Below, one piece after another: positions 24,167 through 32,435 of a stretch of DNA of 64,000 nt. Below the pieces are notes generated by a model, which saw only the letters and a program-made list of their open reading frames with translations, was not told the origin of the DNA and made no database searches. The DNA is from Lysobacter sp. yr284. Lineage in GTDB: Bacteria > Pseudomonadota > Gammaproteobacteria > Xanthomonadales > Xanthomonadaceae. The number at the start of each line of letters is the position of its first letter. Within the stretch, counting starts at the first letter, position 1. Position numbers and translations under genes: made by a program. The stretch is from assembly GCF_900107375.1 (NCBI RefSeq), contig NZ_FNPT01000001.1:806001-870000 (forward strand), given 5' to 3'.

Positions 24167-24865
24167 GGCCGATATGGTCTCACATCGCCATGAAAGCGGC
24201 GTCGGGGCGGCGTGGAGGGCATGCGAACGGCGGCGGCGGGCGACGAACGGCACGCTGGCGGAAACGCCGCGGCCTGGTTCCGGCGAACGCGGACGGCCCG
24301 CGGACTTGGGCGCGATACCAGGATGAAGCCCTGGATTCCCACGTTCGCGGGAACGACGGAATCGAAGGATCGCGCGCGCTCGCGGGTGCGCACGCACAAA
24401 TACGCTCGCTCGCGCAGGTACTCGCGTCGTGCGCTCGCATCGCGTACTGGCCAACTCGCGTTGGCCGTAGTTGCGCATCCTCGCTTCGCGCCGTCGCGCC
24501 GTCGCGCGGATCGGCATTCCATGTTCTCTCGCGCGACTGCCAACGTCGCGATTCCAGCCAGCGCGACCTCGCAGTTCGCGCGCAACACTCCGCTCCCGCC
24601 GCGCAAAGCCAGCGTGCATATCCGACCTCGCTCACATCGAATCCCGGCCCCAGCCGATCCGCGCATTTGTGATCGCAACCACGCTTGCCCGCGATGGTTT
24701 CGCCGGTAACCGCTTGCACTTCCATGGCTTCCGAGAAGCCCGCTTGAGCGCACAAAAAGTCCACACCGATGCCGACTAGGTTGGACCGCGCCCGCGACTT
24801 CAGCGGGCGTCGCGGCGCGAGTCCGCCGCCCTTCCCTATTCGCCATTCCGACAAGGAAACGCACG
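24167..24865. other. 699-bp intergenic region with no recognisable gene
   Basis: It lies between the divergent rnr and protease genes. The only item found is a repeat family C copy at 24331-24357. Open frames here (for example 24180-24854 on the minus strand) have no family resemblance, irregular composition and many rare residues, and look spurious. No tRNA fold was found. The promoters of rnr and the protease gene must lie here, but no clear -35/-10 pair was seen. Confidence 0.5.
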
Positions 24866-26251
24866 ATGATCCGCAAGAACGCGCTTTGCCTGGCGCTCGT
24901 CGCCGGGCTGTCTGGTTTCTGCACCCTGGCTTCGGCCAAGTCCCCGGTCGCCGAGATGGATTCGGCCCCGGTCACCGGTACGCCCTCGGCCGGCGCCATG
25001 GGCGCTGCCGAATTCGCCGCCACCGCCAAGGCCAGCGTGCCGCGCGTGGTCAGCCTCGGCCAGCCCACCAGCCTGGACGCGTCGGCGCTCAAGAGCCGCC
25101 GCTTCGAGCAGGACAAGCACGGCCAGCCGCTGGAGATCGGCTTCGCCCGCAACATCGCGCGCAGCGCGATCGACCTGGGCACCCTGGCCTGGCAGCCGCT
25201 GGCCGACGGTGGCCGCGCCGCGCGCTTCGAAGTGTCTTCGGCCGGCGCGGTGGCGTTGCGCGCGGGCCTGTCGCTGCGCGGCGCCGGCGCCAAGTCGGCG
25301 ACGCTGCACTTCGCCGGCAGCGACGGCCGCGTGTTCGCCCAGAGCGGCGCGGATTTCGCCGGCAACGAACTGGGCTGGTCGCCGGTGGTGGAAGGCGACA
25401 CGCTCACCGTCGAACTGGTCCTGCCCAAGGGCGTGGACGCCAAGACGCTGAAGCTCAACCTGCCGCAGCTCTCGCACCTGGACATCAGCCCGATCGCCAG
25501 CGACAAGGACATCCAGTCCAAGATCGCCAAGGTCGGCGGCAGCGATTACTGCGAGAAGGACATCGTCTGCCGCGTCAGCCCGCCGTCGGGCTTCGTCTCC
25601 ACCGCCAAGTCGGTGGCGCGCATGACCTTCACCACCTCCGGCGGCACCTACCTGTGCACCGGCACCCTGCTCAACAACAACTACTCGCCGAAGAAGCGCC
25701 TGTTCTGGACCGCGGCGCACTGCATCAGCACCCAGACCGTCGCCAACACCCTGCAGACCTACTGGTTCTACGACGTCACCACCTGCGGCGGCAGCACGGT
25801 CAACCCGGCCTACACCACGCTCAGCGGCGGCGCCTTCCTGCGCCACGCCAACACCACCCGCGACACCTCGCTGCTGGAGCTCAAGACCGCGCCGCCGTCG
25901 GGCGCCGTCTACGCCGGCTGGTCGAGCGCGGCGATCGCCTCCACCGGCACCGCCATCGAAGGCATCCACCACCCGGCCGGCGACGTCAAGAAGTACTCGC
26001 TGGGCTCGGTCAACGGCCTGTCGACCTCGATCGACGGCAAGTCGCCGCTGTACCGCGTGGTCTGGAGCACCGGCGTGACCGAAGGCGGCTCCTCGGGCTC
26101 GGGCCTGTTCACCGTCACCAGCACCGGCGGCTACCAGCTGCGCGGCGGTCTGTACGGCGGCACCTCGTACTGCAGCGCGCCGCGCGATCCGGACTACTAC
26201 TCGCGCTTCGCCGACATCTATTCGAGCGTGTCGTCCTACTTCAATCCGTAA
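24866..26251 (+). CDS. Secreted trypsin-fold serine protease (lysyl endopeptidase-like)
   Basis: 461 residues. The signal peptide covers 1-24 (ends TLASA). A propeptide runs to about 220, followed by a mature domain of about 240 residues. Triad residues: His285 in WTAAHC, Asp333 in TRDTSLLEL and Ser410 in GGSSGSG. The mature part closely follows Achromobacter protease I: cysteines in DYCEKDIVC, TYLCTGTLLNN, YWFYDVTTC and SYCSAP, plus AIEGIHHPAGDVKKYS. That family includes the lysyl endopeptidases (Lys-C) of Lysobacter, so cleavage after Lys is likely but not proved by the residues seen. AAGGAAAC precedes the start. It is probably an extracellular lytic enzyme. A strong terminator follows. Confidence 0.9.
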   Translation: MIRKNALCLALVAGLSGFCTLASAKSPVAEMDSAPVTGTPSAGAMGAAEFAATAKASVPRVVSLGQPTSLDASALKSRRFEQDKHGQPLEIGFARNIARSAIDLGTLAWQPLADGGRAARFEVSSAGAVALRAGLSLRGAGAKSATLHFAGSDGRVFAQSGADFAGNELGWSPVVEGDTLTVELVLPKGVDAKTLKLNLPQLSHLDISPIASDKDIQSKIAKVGGSDYCEKDIVCRVSPPSGFVSTAKSVARMTFTTSGGTYLCTGTLLNNNYSPKKRLFWTAAHCISTQTVANTLQTYWFYDVTTCGGSTVNPAYTTLSGGAFLRHANTTRDTSLLELKTAPPSGAVYAGWSSAAIASTGTAIEGIHHPAGDVKKYSLGSVNGLSTSIDGKSPLYRVVWSTGVTEGGSSGSGLFTVTSTGGYQLRGGLYGGTSYCSAPRDPDYYSRFADIYSSVSSYFNP

Positions 26252-26277
26252 GCGTCGGGTCGCAACGCGACACAATG

Positions 26278-26312
26278 CCGGCCGTCGCCTCGTGCGACGG
26301 CCGGTTCGTTTT
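26278..26312 (+). terminator. Terminator of the protease gene
   Basis: A perfect 11-bp stem, CCGGCCGTCGC/GCGACGGCCGG, with a 5-nt loop, then TTCGTTTT, 27 bp past the stop codon. Confidence 0.8.
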
Positions 26313-26455
26313 GGCGGGGGCGATACTGGCCGCGCCTGCTTGCGATGCGAGCCTGCGACTGCGCGGTCGCGGCTTGCGCCGCTGCTGCAAGGGCTTTGCG
26401 CCGCGCGTGGCTGGCGGCGGGTCCCGGCCTGGCGCTGGCAGTTAGCGCAATCGCG

Positions 26456-26971
26456 TCAGGGCAACAGCCAGTGGACGCTGCCGACCAGTCCGCCGATCGT
26501 GGCGCAACCGCACAGCACCAGCGCCACCACCCGGATCGCGATGCCCGCGCCGATCGGCCGCTGGACCACGATCGATGCGCGTTGCTGCGCCTTGGGCGAC
26601 ATGCCTTCCACACTCAGGCTCAACTCGCAGTCGCGCGCGAGTTCGAACCAGCCGGTGCCGACCCGGGTCGAGCTGATGCCGCTGACCTTGGTGCGGCTGA
26701 GGTATTTGCGGTGCACCAGGATCGGTGCGCCGCCGGCGGCTTCGTGCAGCGCGTAGCGCACGCCGAGGAAATCGGCGCTGAAGGTGCGCCCCTCGATGCA
26801 CAGGTCGTAACGGCCGGCCGGCACGCTCAGGCGTTCGCCGCTGCGCGCCGGCACGCGCGCGACCACGGCGCCGTCGAGCAGTCGCAACAGCGAGCCGATC
26901 GTGCGCGCCAGCGCGACCGCGCCGGCCACGAACAGCAACGGGAACAGCAAGCCCCACAGCGCGGCGCTCAT
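26456..26971 (-). CDS. Hypothetical two-helix membrane protein
   Basis: 171 residues. An N-terminal membrane helix (ALWGLLFPLLFVAGAVALA) and a C-terminal one (IAIRVVALVLCGCATIGGLVGSVHWL) flank a soluble beta-rich region of about 100 residues with SVPAGRYDLCIEGRTFSADF and a repeated VxxG pattern. No family is recognised. It is 28 bp downstream of the CPA2 antiporter gene on the same strand and may be co-transcribed with it. The alternative frame over the same bases lacks hydrophobic segments and is a shadow. Confidence 0.65.
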   Translation of the reverse strand: MSAALWGLLFPLLFVAGAVALARTIGSLLRLLDGAVVARVPARSGERLSVPAGRYDLCIEGRTFSADFLGVRYALHEAAGGAPILVHRKYLSRTKVSGISSTRVGTGWFELARDCELSLSVEGMSPKAQQRASIVVQRPIGAGIAIRVVALVLCGCATIGGLVGSVHWLLP

Positions 26972-26999
26972 CGCCGCGCCGTCGCCTGCCGCCGCCGGC

Positions 27000-28829
27000 T
27001 CACGCCGAAATGCCGGGCACGTGTTCCTCCGCCTCGTCGGCGTCGTGCGGGCGCGGCTTGGGCGCGATCAACGGCGTCTGCTGCATGTTGCCGTACAGCA
27101 GCGACACGCCCGCGCGCACGCCGTCGACCAGTTCCAGCTCGAAGCGCTCGGCGTCGCGGCGGCGGATGTCGGCGACCACCTCGGCCGCGTCGTCGGCCGA
27201 CACGCCCAGCTCGATCAGCGCCGCCTCGCCGAAGCGCATCGCCGATTCGAAGGTCTCGCGCACCTGCAGGTCGACCCCGGCGTGCACCAGCTCCAGCGCA
27301 TGCTCGCGGTCGAAGCTGCGCGCCAGCACCCGCGCCTGCGGGAACTCGTGGCGGATCAGCTGGGCGGTGCTCGTCGCCGCGGCGCGGTCGTCGATGCAGA
27401 TCGCGATCAGCTGCGCGGTCGCCGCGCCGGAGGCGTGCAGCACGTCCAGGCGGGTGCCGTCGCCGTAGTAGACCTTGAAGCCGAAACTGCGCGCGCTTTC
27501 GATCATCTCCACGTCGGTGTCGATGATCGCCACCTCGACCCCGCGCGCCAGCAGCGACTGCGACACCACCTGGCCGAAGCGGCCGAAGCCGATCAGCAGC
27601 ACGCTGCCGCTGAGGCCGTTGGGCTCGTCCACGCCTTCCAACGACAGCGCGGTCTTGGGCGAAAGCCGGCGCAGGACGATGATCGCCACCGGCGTGAGCA
27701 CCATCGACAGCACCACGATCGCGGTGAGGTTGGCGCCGATCTCGGCCTGGATCAGGCGCGCGTTGACCGCCGCGGAGAACAGCACGAAGGCGAACTCGCC
27801 GCCCTGCGCCATCAGCACCGCGCGGTCCAGCGCCTCGGTGTGGCAGGACTTGAGCAGGCGCGCGACGATGTAGATGCACAGCGCCTTGACCAGCATCAGC
27901 GCGAGCACGCCGCCGACGATCAGCGGCCAGTTCTGCGCCACCACGGTCAAGTCCAGCGACATGCCCACGCTGAGGAAGAACAGGCCGAGCAGGATGCCGC
28001 GGAAGGGTTCGACGTCGGCCTCGAGTTGGTGGCGGAAGCTGGATTCCGACAGCAGCACGCCGGCCAGGAACGCGCCCATCGCCATCGACAGGCCGCCGAC
28101 CTGCATCAGCAGCGCCGCGCCCAGCACCACCAGCAGCGCCGCCGCGGTCATCACCTCGCGCGCCTTGGCCGCGGCGAGGACGCGGAACATCGGATTGAGC
28201 AGCCAGATGCCGGCGGCGAGCAGCGCCGCCAGCGAGGCCAGGGCGATGCCGACGTCGGCCCAGCGCGAATGCGCGGCGGCCGCAGCGGCGCTCGGATCCG
28301 GCGGCGCCATCAGCGCCACCAGCGCCAGCAGCGGCACGATCAGCAGGTCTTCGAACAGCAGGATCGAGACGATGCGCTGGCCGCGCGGCAGGGCCAGGTC
28401 GCCGCGCTCGCCGAGGATCTGCATGACGATCGCGGTGGAGGTCAGCACGAAGCCCATCGCGCCGATGAAGGCCACCACCGGCGGGAAGCCGGCGAGCAGG
28501 CCGACGCCGGTCATCGCCGCCGAGCACAGCGCGATCTGCGCGGTGCCCAGGCCGAAGATCTCGCGGCGCAGGCTCCACAGGTGCGAGGGCCGCATCTCCA
28601 GGCCGATGATGAACAAGAACATCACCACGCCGAGTTCGGCCACGTGCAGGATCGCCTGCGGGTCGGCGAAGAAGCCCAGCCCGAACGGGCCGATCGCCAG
28701 GCCCGCGGCCAGGTACCCCAGCACCGAGCCCAGGCCGATGCGCTTGAAGATCGGCACCGCGACCACGCCCGCCGCCAACAGCACCACCACCTTGACCAGT
28801 TCGCTCCCGCCTGCCGCTTCGGCCGCCAT
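27000..28829 (-). CDS. CPA2-type K+/H+ antiporter with TrkA-N domain (KefB/KefC-like)
   Basis: 609 residues. The N-terminal half (about 12-390) has 12 or so membrane helices with GSVLGYLAAGLAIGPFGLG, AELGVVMFLFIIGLEM and MGAFLAGVLLSESSFRHQLEADVEPFRGILLGLFFLSVGMSLD, all signatures of monovalent cation:proton antiporter 2. The C-terminal half has a Rossmann TrkA-N domain (SVLLIGFGRFGQVVSQSLL), which senses NAD(H) or glutathione in Kef proteins, then a helical tail. It probably exchanges K+ or Na+ for H+ under pH or electrophile stress. Whether it is truly glutathione-gated cannot be read. The start was chosen by GAGGAGAG upstream and a family-like N-terminus; the longer ORF adds 24 residues. 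Confidence 0.88.
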   Translation of the reverse strand: MAAEAAGGSELVKVVVLLAAGVVAVPIFKRIGLGSVLGYLAAGLAIGPFGLGFFADPQAILHVAELGVVMFLFIIGLEMRPSHLWSLRREIFGLGTAQIALCSAAMTGVGLLAGFPPVVAFIGAMGFVLTSTAIVMQILGERGDLALPRGQRIVSILLFEDLLIVPLLALVALMAPPDPSAAAAAAHSRWADVGIALASLAALLAAGIWLLNPMFRVLAAAKAREVMTAAALLVVLGAALLMQVGGLSMAMGAFLAGVLLSESSFRHQLEADVEPFRGILLGLFFLSVGMSLDLTVVAQNWPLIVGGVLALMLVKALCIYIVARLLKSCHTEALDRAVLMAQGGEFAFVLFSAAVNARLIQAEIGANLTAIVVLSMVLTPVAIIVLRRLSPKTALSLEGVDEPNGLSGSVLLIGFGRFGQVVSQSLLARGVEVAIIDTDVEMIESARSFGFKVYYGDGTRLDVLHASGAATAQLIAICIDDRAAATSTAQLIRHEFPQARVLARSFDREHALELVHAGVDLQVRETFESAMRFGEAALIELGVSADDAAEVVADIRRRDAERFELELVDGVRAGVSLLYGNMQQTPLIAPKPRPHDADEAEEHVPGISA

Positions 28830-29064
28830 CGCACTCTCCTCTTGCCGCGCCGCCGGCGCGCCGTTCACGTTCACGGGACCGGCCGCGCGGACCGGGGCCA
28901 CAGCCTAGCAGGCGAGCCTGCAAGGCGACGCACACACGCGCCGCACGCTGCATTGCCCGCGGCGCGGCTTGCGCGGGCGTACATCGTCGCCAGTTGAGGG
29001 CTTGCGCCAGCGCCGCGGCCTTGCGCCGCAGCATGCCCGTTCGCCAGCACGTATCATCGCGGCG

Positions 29065-30282
29065 ATGCCTTCCCGCCCCGCCCTCTGCGCCGCCGACGGC
29101 GCGCCGCGATCCTCGCCGCCGCGCGCGTTGCGCCGCGCGGCCGCAGCCGCGCTGCTCGCCTGGAGCGCCGGCGCCGGCGCCGCCCCAGCCGACGGCGCGA
29201 TCGACGTGCTCGACGCCACCCGCGCCGACCGGCGCATCGAAGCGGCCAACGTGGAGCTGCGCCGCGACGGCCAGCCCACCCTGGCCGCCGCCAGCGACGC
29301 GCAAGGCCGCGCCGCGCTCGACCCGGCCGCGCTGCGCGACCCCGCCGCGCGCCTGAGCATCCGCAAGCCCGGCTATGCCGAACTGCTGGCGCAATGCCCC
29401 TGCGACGGCCGCCGCTATGCGCTGAGCCCGGCCCTGGCCAGCCTCGACGGCCTGCGCGTGGTGCTGGGCTGGGACGCGCCCGGCGTGGATCTGGACGCGC
29501 ACCTGAGCTACCCCGGCCAGCACGTCTACTTCCAGCGCCCGCGCGGCCTGGAAGCGCGCCTGGACCTGGACGCGGCCGACCATCGCCGCCCGGAGACCGT
29601 CACCATCGCCCGCCGCCGTCCCGGCGAGACCTACACCTACGCCGTGCACGACTTCGGCCATCGCCAGCGGCCCGAGGCCGACGCGCTGGCGCGCAGCGGC
29701 GCGCGGGTCTACGTCTACGTCGGCCAGTCGCTGGTGCGCACCTACGCGGTGCCGGCGCAGCCCGGCAACGTGTGGACGGTGTTCCGGATCGACGGCGAGG
29801 GACGGTTCGAGGAGATCGACCGCATCGCCGCCAGCCGCGCCAGCGCCGATGCGCTCGGCGCCGAACTGGCGCGCGCGCCGGGCCAGGCCGCCGCCGCCGC
29901 GGCGGCCGACGGCGAGGACGCGGTCGCCGCCAACCAACGCGGCGAAGCCGCCTACCGCAGCGGCGACCTCGCCGCCGCCATCGCCGCCTACCAGCAGGCG
30001 GTCGAGCTGGACCCCGGCTACGCCCTGGCCTTCAGCAACCTGGGCCTGGCCTATGTGCGCAAGGGCCGCGCCGCCGAGGCGATCTGGACCTCGCGCCGCG
30101 CCATCGCCCTGGCCAAGGGCCCCGGCGCGGCGACCATCCGCGCCGGCGCGTACTACAACATCGGCAAGCTCTACGAACTCGACGGCCAGTACGAGCGGGC
30201 GATGTCGAACTACCTCGCGGCCAAGCGCGAGAAACCCGACAAGAGCTACGACGAAGCGCTGCAGCGGGTCAGCGGTTATTGA
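29065..30282 (+). CDS. YfaP-like (DUF2135) protein with TPR repeats
   Basis: 405 residues. An Arg/Ala-rich N-terminus with a probable signal peptide (ALLAWSAGAGAAPA) comes first, then a carboxypeptidase-regulatory-like stretch (IDVLDATRADRRIEAANVELRRDGQP). A DUF2135/YfaP-type beta domain follows (about 125-260: LRVVLGWDAPGVDLDAHLS, YTYAVHDFGHR). Two or three TPRs end the protein (AANQRGEAAYRSGDLAAAIAAYQQAVELDPGYALAFSNLG ...). It is likely periplasmic and involved in protein-protein contacts; the function is unknown. The 32-residue upstream extension was rejected because the signal-like segment fits this start better. It lies 61 bp before the deacetylase gene. Confidence 0.78.
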   Translation: MPSRPALCAADGAPRSSPPRALRRAAAAALLAWSAGAGAAPADGAIDVLDATRADRRIEAANVELRRDGQPTLAAASDAQGRAALDPAALRDPAARLSIRKPGYAELLAQCPCDGRRYALSPALASLDGLRVVLGWDAPGVDLDAHLSYPGQHVYFQRPRGLEARLDLDAADHRRPETVTIARRRPGETYTYAVHDFGHRQRPEADALARSGARVYVYVGQSLVRTYAVPAQPGNVWTVFRIDGEGRFEEIDRIAASRASADALGAELARAPGQAAAAAAADGEDAVAANQRGEAAYRSGDLAAAIAAYQQAVELDPGYALAFSNLGLAYVRKGRAAEAIWTSRRAIALAKGPGAATIRAGAYYNIGKLYELDGQYERAMSNYLAAKREKPDKSYDEALQRVSGY

Positions 30283-30343
30283 ACCCCGGCCGCGGCGGCC
30301 GCGAACGCCGCAGGCCAAGACGCAATCACGCAAGGACAGGCAG

Positions 30344-31516
30344 ATGGACACGACCCCGGGCCGCAAGCCTCCACTTTCGCCGCTCCGCCGCGCCGCGCCG
30401 GGCGTCGCCGCGCTGTGCGCGCTGCTGGCGCTGGCCCCGGCCCACGCCGCCGGCCCGGCCGAAGTCGCCGCCGCCGACCGCGCCACCTGGCCGCGGCCGA
30501 TCGATTCGCCGGCCGCGTTCGACCGCGCCTCGCGCGCCGAGATCCTCGCCTTCGCCCACGAGCTGGCGGCGTCCGAACCGCTCGACGACGCCGCGCTGGC
30601 GCAGCGCCTGCGGCTCAAGCAGGTCGATCGCGCCAGCGTCGACAAGATCCGCGCGCGCTGGTGGCAGCGCCTGGCCGACAACTACCGCCTCGCCGCGCGC
30701 GCCTGCGCGCCGCGCGAGCCGTTCTGCGCGCCGGCCGGCGATGCCGCCGCGCTGCGCACGCTGGCCGCCGGCTTCGACGCCGCGCCGCAACCCGAGTTCG
30801 CCGCCTGGCGCGCCGACGCCGCGCGCTTCCACCGCATCTACCTCGACGAACAGCTGCGCCTGGCGGCGCTGTTCCCGCGCACCAGCAGCGAGATCGACAC
30901 CTATTCGGCGCAGGAGATCGACGGCAGCGAACTGCCCGACCGCCAGTTCCTGCTGACCTTCGACGACGGCCCGACCGCGCCCGGCGGCAACACCGACACG
31001 CTGCTGCGCACCTTGCGCGAGCACAAGCTCAACGCGACCTTCTTCGTGCTCGGCGAGCGGCTGCAACCGCGGATCAAGTCCGAGGCCGCGGCCAAGACCT
31101 ACGCCGGCATGTGCGTGGCCTCGCACGGCTGGGAGCACCAGTCGCATTCGCGCTGGCCGCAGTGGCAGGACTCGGTGATCCGCAGCAGCGCGCTGGCGCG
31201 CGAGCACGCCGGCGCGCTGTACCGGCCCCTGTTCCGCCCGCCGTACGGCCAGCGCCGCGCCGACAGCGGCGAGTTCTTCCGCGCGCAGGGCCTGCGCGTG
31301 GCGCTGTGGACGATCGACTCGCAGGACTGGAACGCCAAGGTCGGCGCCGGCGAGGTGCAGGGCCGGCTGCTGAGCCTGATGCTGCTGTGGCGGCACGGCA
31401 CGATCCTGTTCCACGACATCCACGACAAGGCCCGCATCGCCCTGCCCTGGCTGCTGCGCCAGACCCGCGGCGCCGGCGTGCGCTGGGTCGATTGCAAGAC
31501 CTATCCCGCGCCCTGA
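30344..31516 (+). CDS. Secreted polysaccharide deacetylase (NodB-like)
   Basis: 390 residues. The signal peptide is about 1-36 (ALCALLALAPAHAA). A helical domain of about 165 residues has no known family. The NodB homology domain starts near 205 with FLLTFDDGPT (catalytic Asp and metal Asp), then ASHGWEHQSHS (metal His pair), RPPYGQR and ILFHDIHD. Such enzymes are zinc-dependent de-N-acetylases of chitin oligomers, peptidoglycan or other glycans. The signal peptide puts it in the periplasm or outside. AAGGACAGGCAG gives the ribosome-binding site. Its own substrate is unknown; a chitin-related function would fit with the GH19-like enzyme 12 kb away. Confidence 0.85.
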   Translation: MDTTPGRKPPLSPLRRAAPGVAALCALLALAPAHAAGPAEVAAADRATWPRPIDSPAAFDRASRAEILAFAHELAASEPLDDAALAQRLRLKQVDRASVDKIRARWWQRLADNYRLAARACAPREPFCAPAGDAAALRTLAAGFDAAPQPEFAAWRADAARFHRIYLDEQLRLAALFPRTSSEIDTYSAQEIDGSELPDRQFLLTFDDGPTAPGGNTDTLLRTLREHKLNATFFVLGERLQPRIKSEAAAKTYAGMCVASHGWEHQSHSRWPQWQDSVIRSSALAREHAGALYRPLFRPPYGQRRADSGEFFRAQGLRVALWTIDSQDWNAKVGAGEVQGRLLSLMLLWRHGTILFHDIHDKARIALPWLLRQTRGAGVRWVDCKTYPAP

Positions 31517-31526
31517 CCGAAGCCCC

Positions 31527-31624
31527 CTGTAGGAGCGGCGCAAGCCGCGACCGCGACATCGCGGCTACGTCGCAACCTTCGCCGTAGCCGCGATGTCGCG
31601 GTCGCGGCTCGCGCCGCTCCTACA
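31527..31624. repeat. Paired inverted copies of repeat family A
   Basis: TGTAGGAGCGGCGCAAGCCG... and its complement ending ...GCCGCTCCTACA, with a second inner repeat around CGATGTCGCGGTCGCGG. It begins 11 bp past the deacetylase stop codon and could act as a transcript-end hairpin. Confidence 0.75.
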
Positions 31625-31749
31625 AAAAGCGGGCCGCGAACGATTGGCTTCGCGTGCGGATCGCCGATGAGCCGTTTGCGCCGCCGATGGCGAGTAACCC
31701 GGCGGCGCCGCACATCCGCGGCGCCGTCCACGCCAAGGAGGCCATGCTC

Positions 31750-32214
31750 ATGTCCCACCCGTTCTCGCTGCCGGCGCTCGCCGGCGCCCTGTGTCTGGCG
31801 CTGCCGATGGCGGCGTTCGCCAGTCCGCCGCCCAACGCCAGCCAGACCGTTCCGGTCTGCGGCTACGTCATGGAAATGAATCTCGGCTTCGTCGCCACCG
31901 GCACCACCGCGCGCGTGCTGGCGCAGGCCAACCTGCGCCCGGACGGCTTCAGCCCGCCTGCGCCGCCGCCGGTCAGCTACACCGTGTACGCCGCCGGCTG
32001 GTGGCGCGACGACACCCATCCGAGTTGGGAGATCGACGAGGATTCGCGCAGCGGCAGCCAGTCGTTCCCGGCCGAGCCGGCGGTCGCCGGCCAGTACGCG
32101 TTCCTCAACGGCGGCTGCCAGCTCAAGGGCGTGGCCACCGTCGTGGTCAACTGTCCGTCCGGCCCGCCGCAGGTGCGCACGCTCGAACGCATCTGGGTTG
32201 GCTGCGGTCTCTGA
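31750..32214 (+). CDS. Small secreted Cys-containing hypothetical protein
   Basis: 154 residues. The signal peptide covers about 1-25 (ends LPMAAFA). The mature protein of about 130 residues has four cysteines (VPVCGYV, GGCQLKG, VNCPSG, VGCGL) that could form two disulfides. Phrases such as YAAGWWRDDTHPSWEIDEDS do not match any family I know. AAGGAG at 31735-31740 sits 9 bp before the ATG at 31750, which fits better than the ATG at 31744. A tandem array of terminator-like hairpins starts 16 bp after the stop codon. Confidence 0.75.
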   Translation: MSHPFSLPALAGALCLALPMAAFASPPPNASQTVPVCGYVMEMNLGFVATGTTARVLAQANLRPDGFSPPAPPPVSYTVYAAGWWRDDTHPSWEIDEDSRSGSQSFPAEPAVAGQYAFLNGGCQLKGVATVVVNCPSGPPQVRTLERIWVGCGL

Positions 32215-32229
32215 TCGCGGCGGCGCGGG

Positions 32230-32383
32230 CGGCCTTGGCCGCCCGCTTTTTCAGTTGCTGCGGCCTTGGCCGCCTACTTTTTCGGCTGCTGCGGCCTTGG
32301 CCGCCAGCTTTTTCGGCTGCCGCGGCTTTGGCCGCCCGCGTCTCGCCGCTACGGCCCAGGCCGCTTCTGCTTCGCGGTCGCAG
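32230..32383 (+). repeat. 31-bp tandem repeat carrying terminator-like hairpins
   Basis: Units start at 32230, 32261, 32292, 32323 and about 32353 (period 31, one unit of 30). The first three are nearly identical: CGGCCTTGGCCGCC, then a TTTTTC run. Each folds to GGCGGCCTTGGCCGCC-like stems followed by TTTTT, a transcription terminator for the plus strand. The last two units have decayed. The array fills most of the 221-bp space between the small secreted protein and the convergent asnB. Confidence 0.85.
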
Positions 32384-32435
32384 CCTCGGCCGACCGCGTT
32401 TTCATCGCAGCCCCATCGCCGTCGCTGCGCCGGAC

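Noticed and set aside
24180-24854. 224-residue minus-strand frame upstream of rnr
   Set aside because: Translates a repeat C copy, has irregular composition with scattered Cys/Arg/Ser and no family; it reads like non-coding DNA.
24167-24865. tRNA gene upstream of rnr, as found in some proteobacteria
   Set aside because: Looked for cloverleaf features (GTTCRA box, CCA end) on both strands and found none.
26968-30681. 1237-residue open frame on the minus strand
   Set aside because: Runs over the antiporter in a wrong frame and antisense to the TPR gene; Arg/Gly/Ala-rich shadow sequence.
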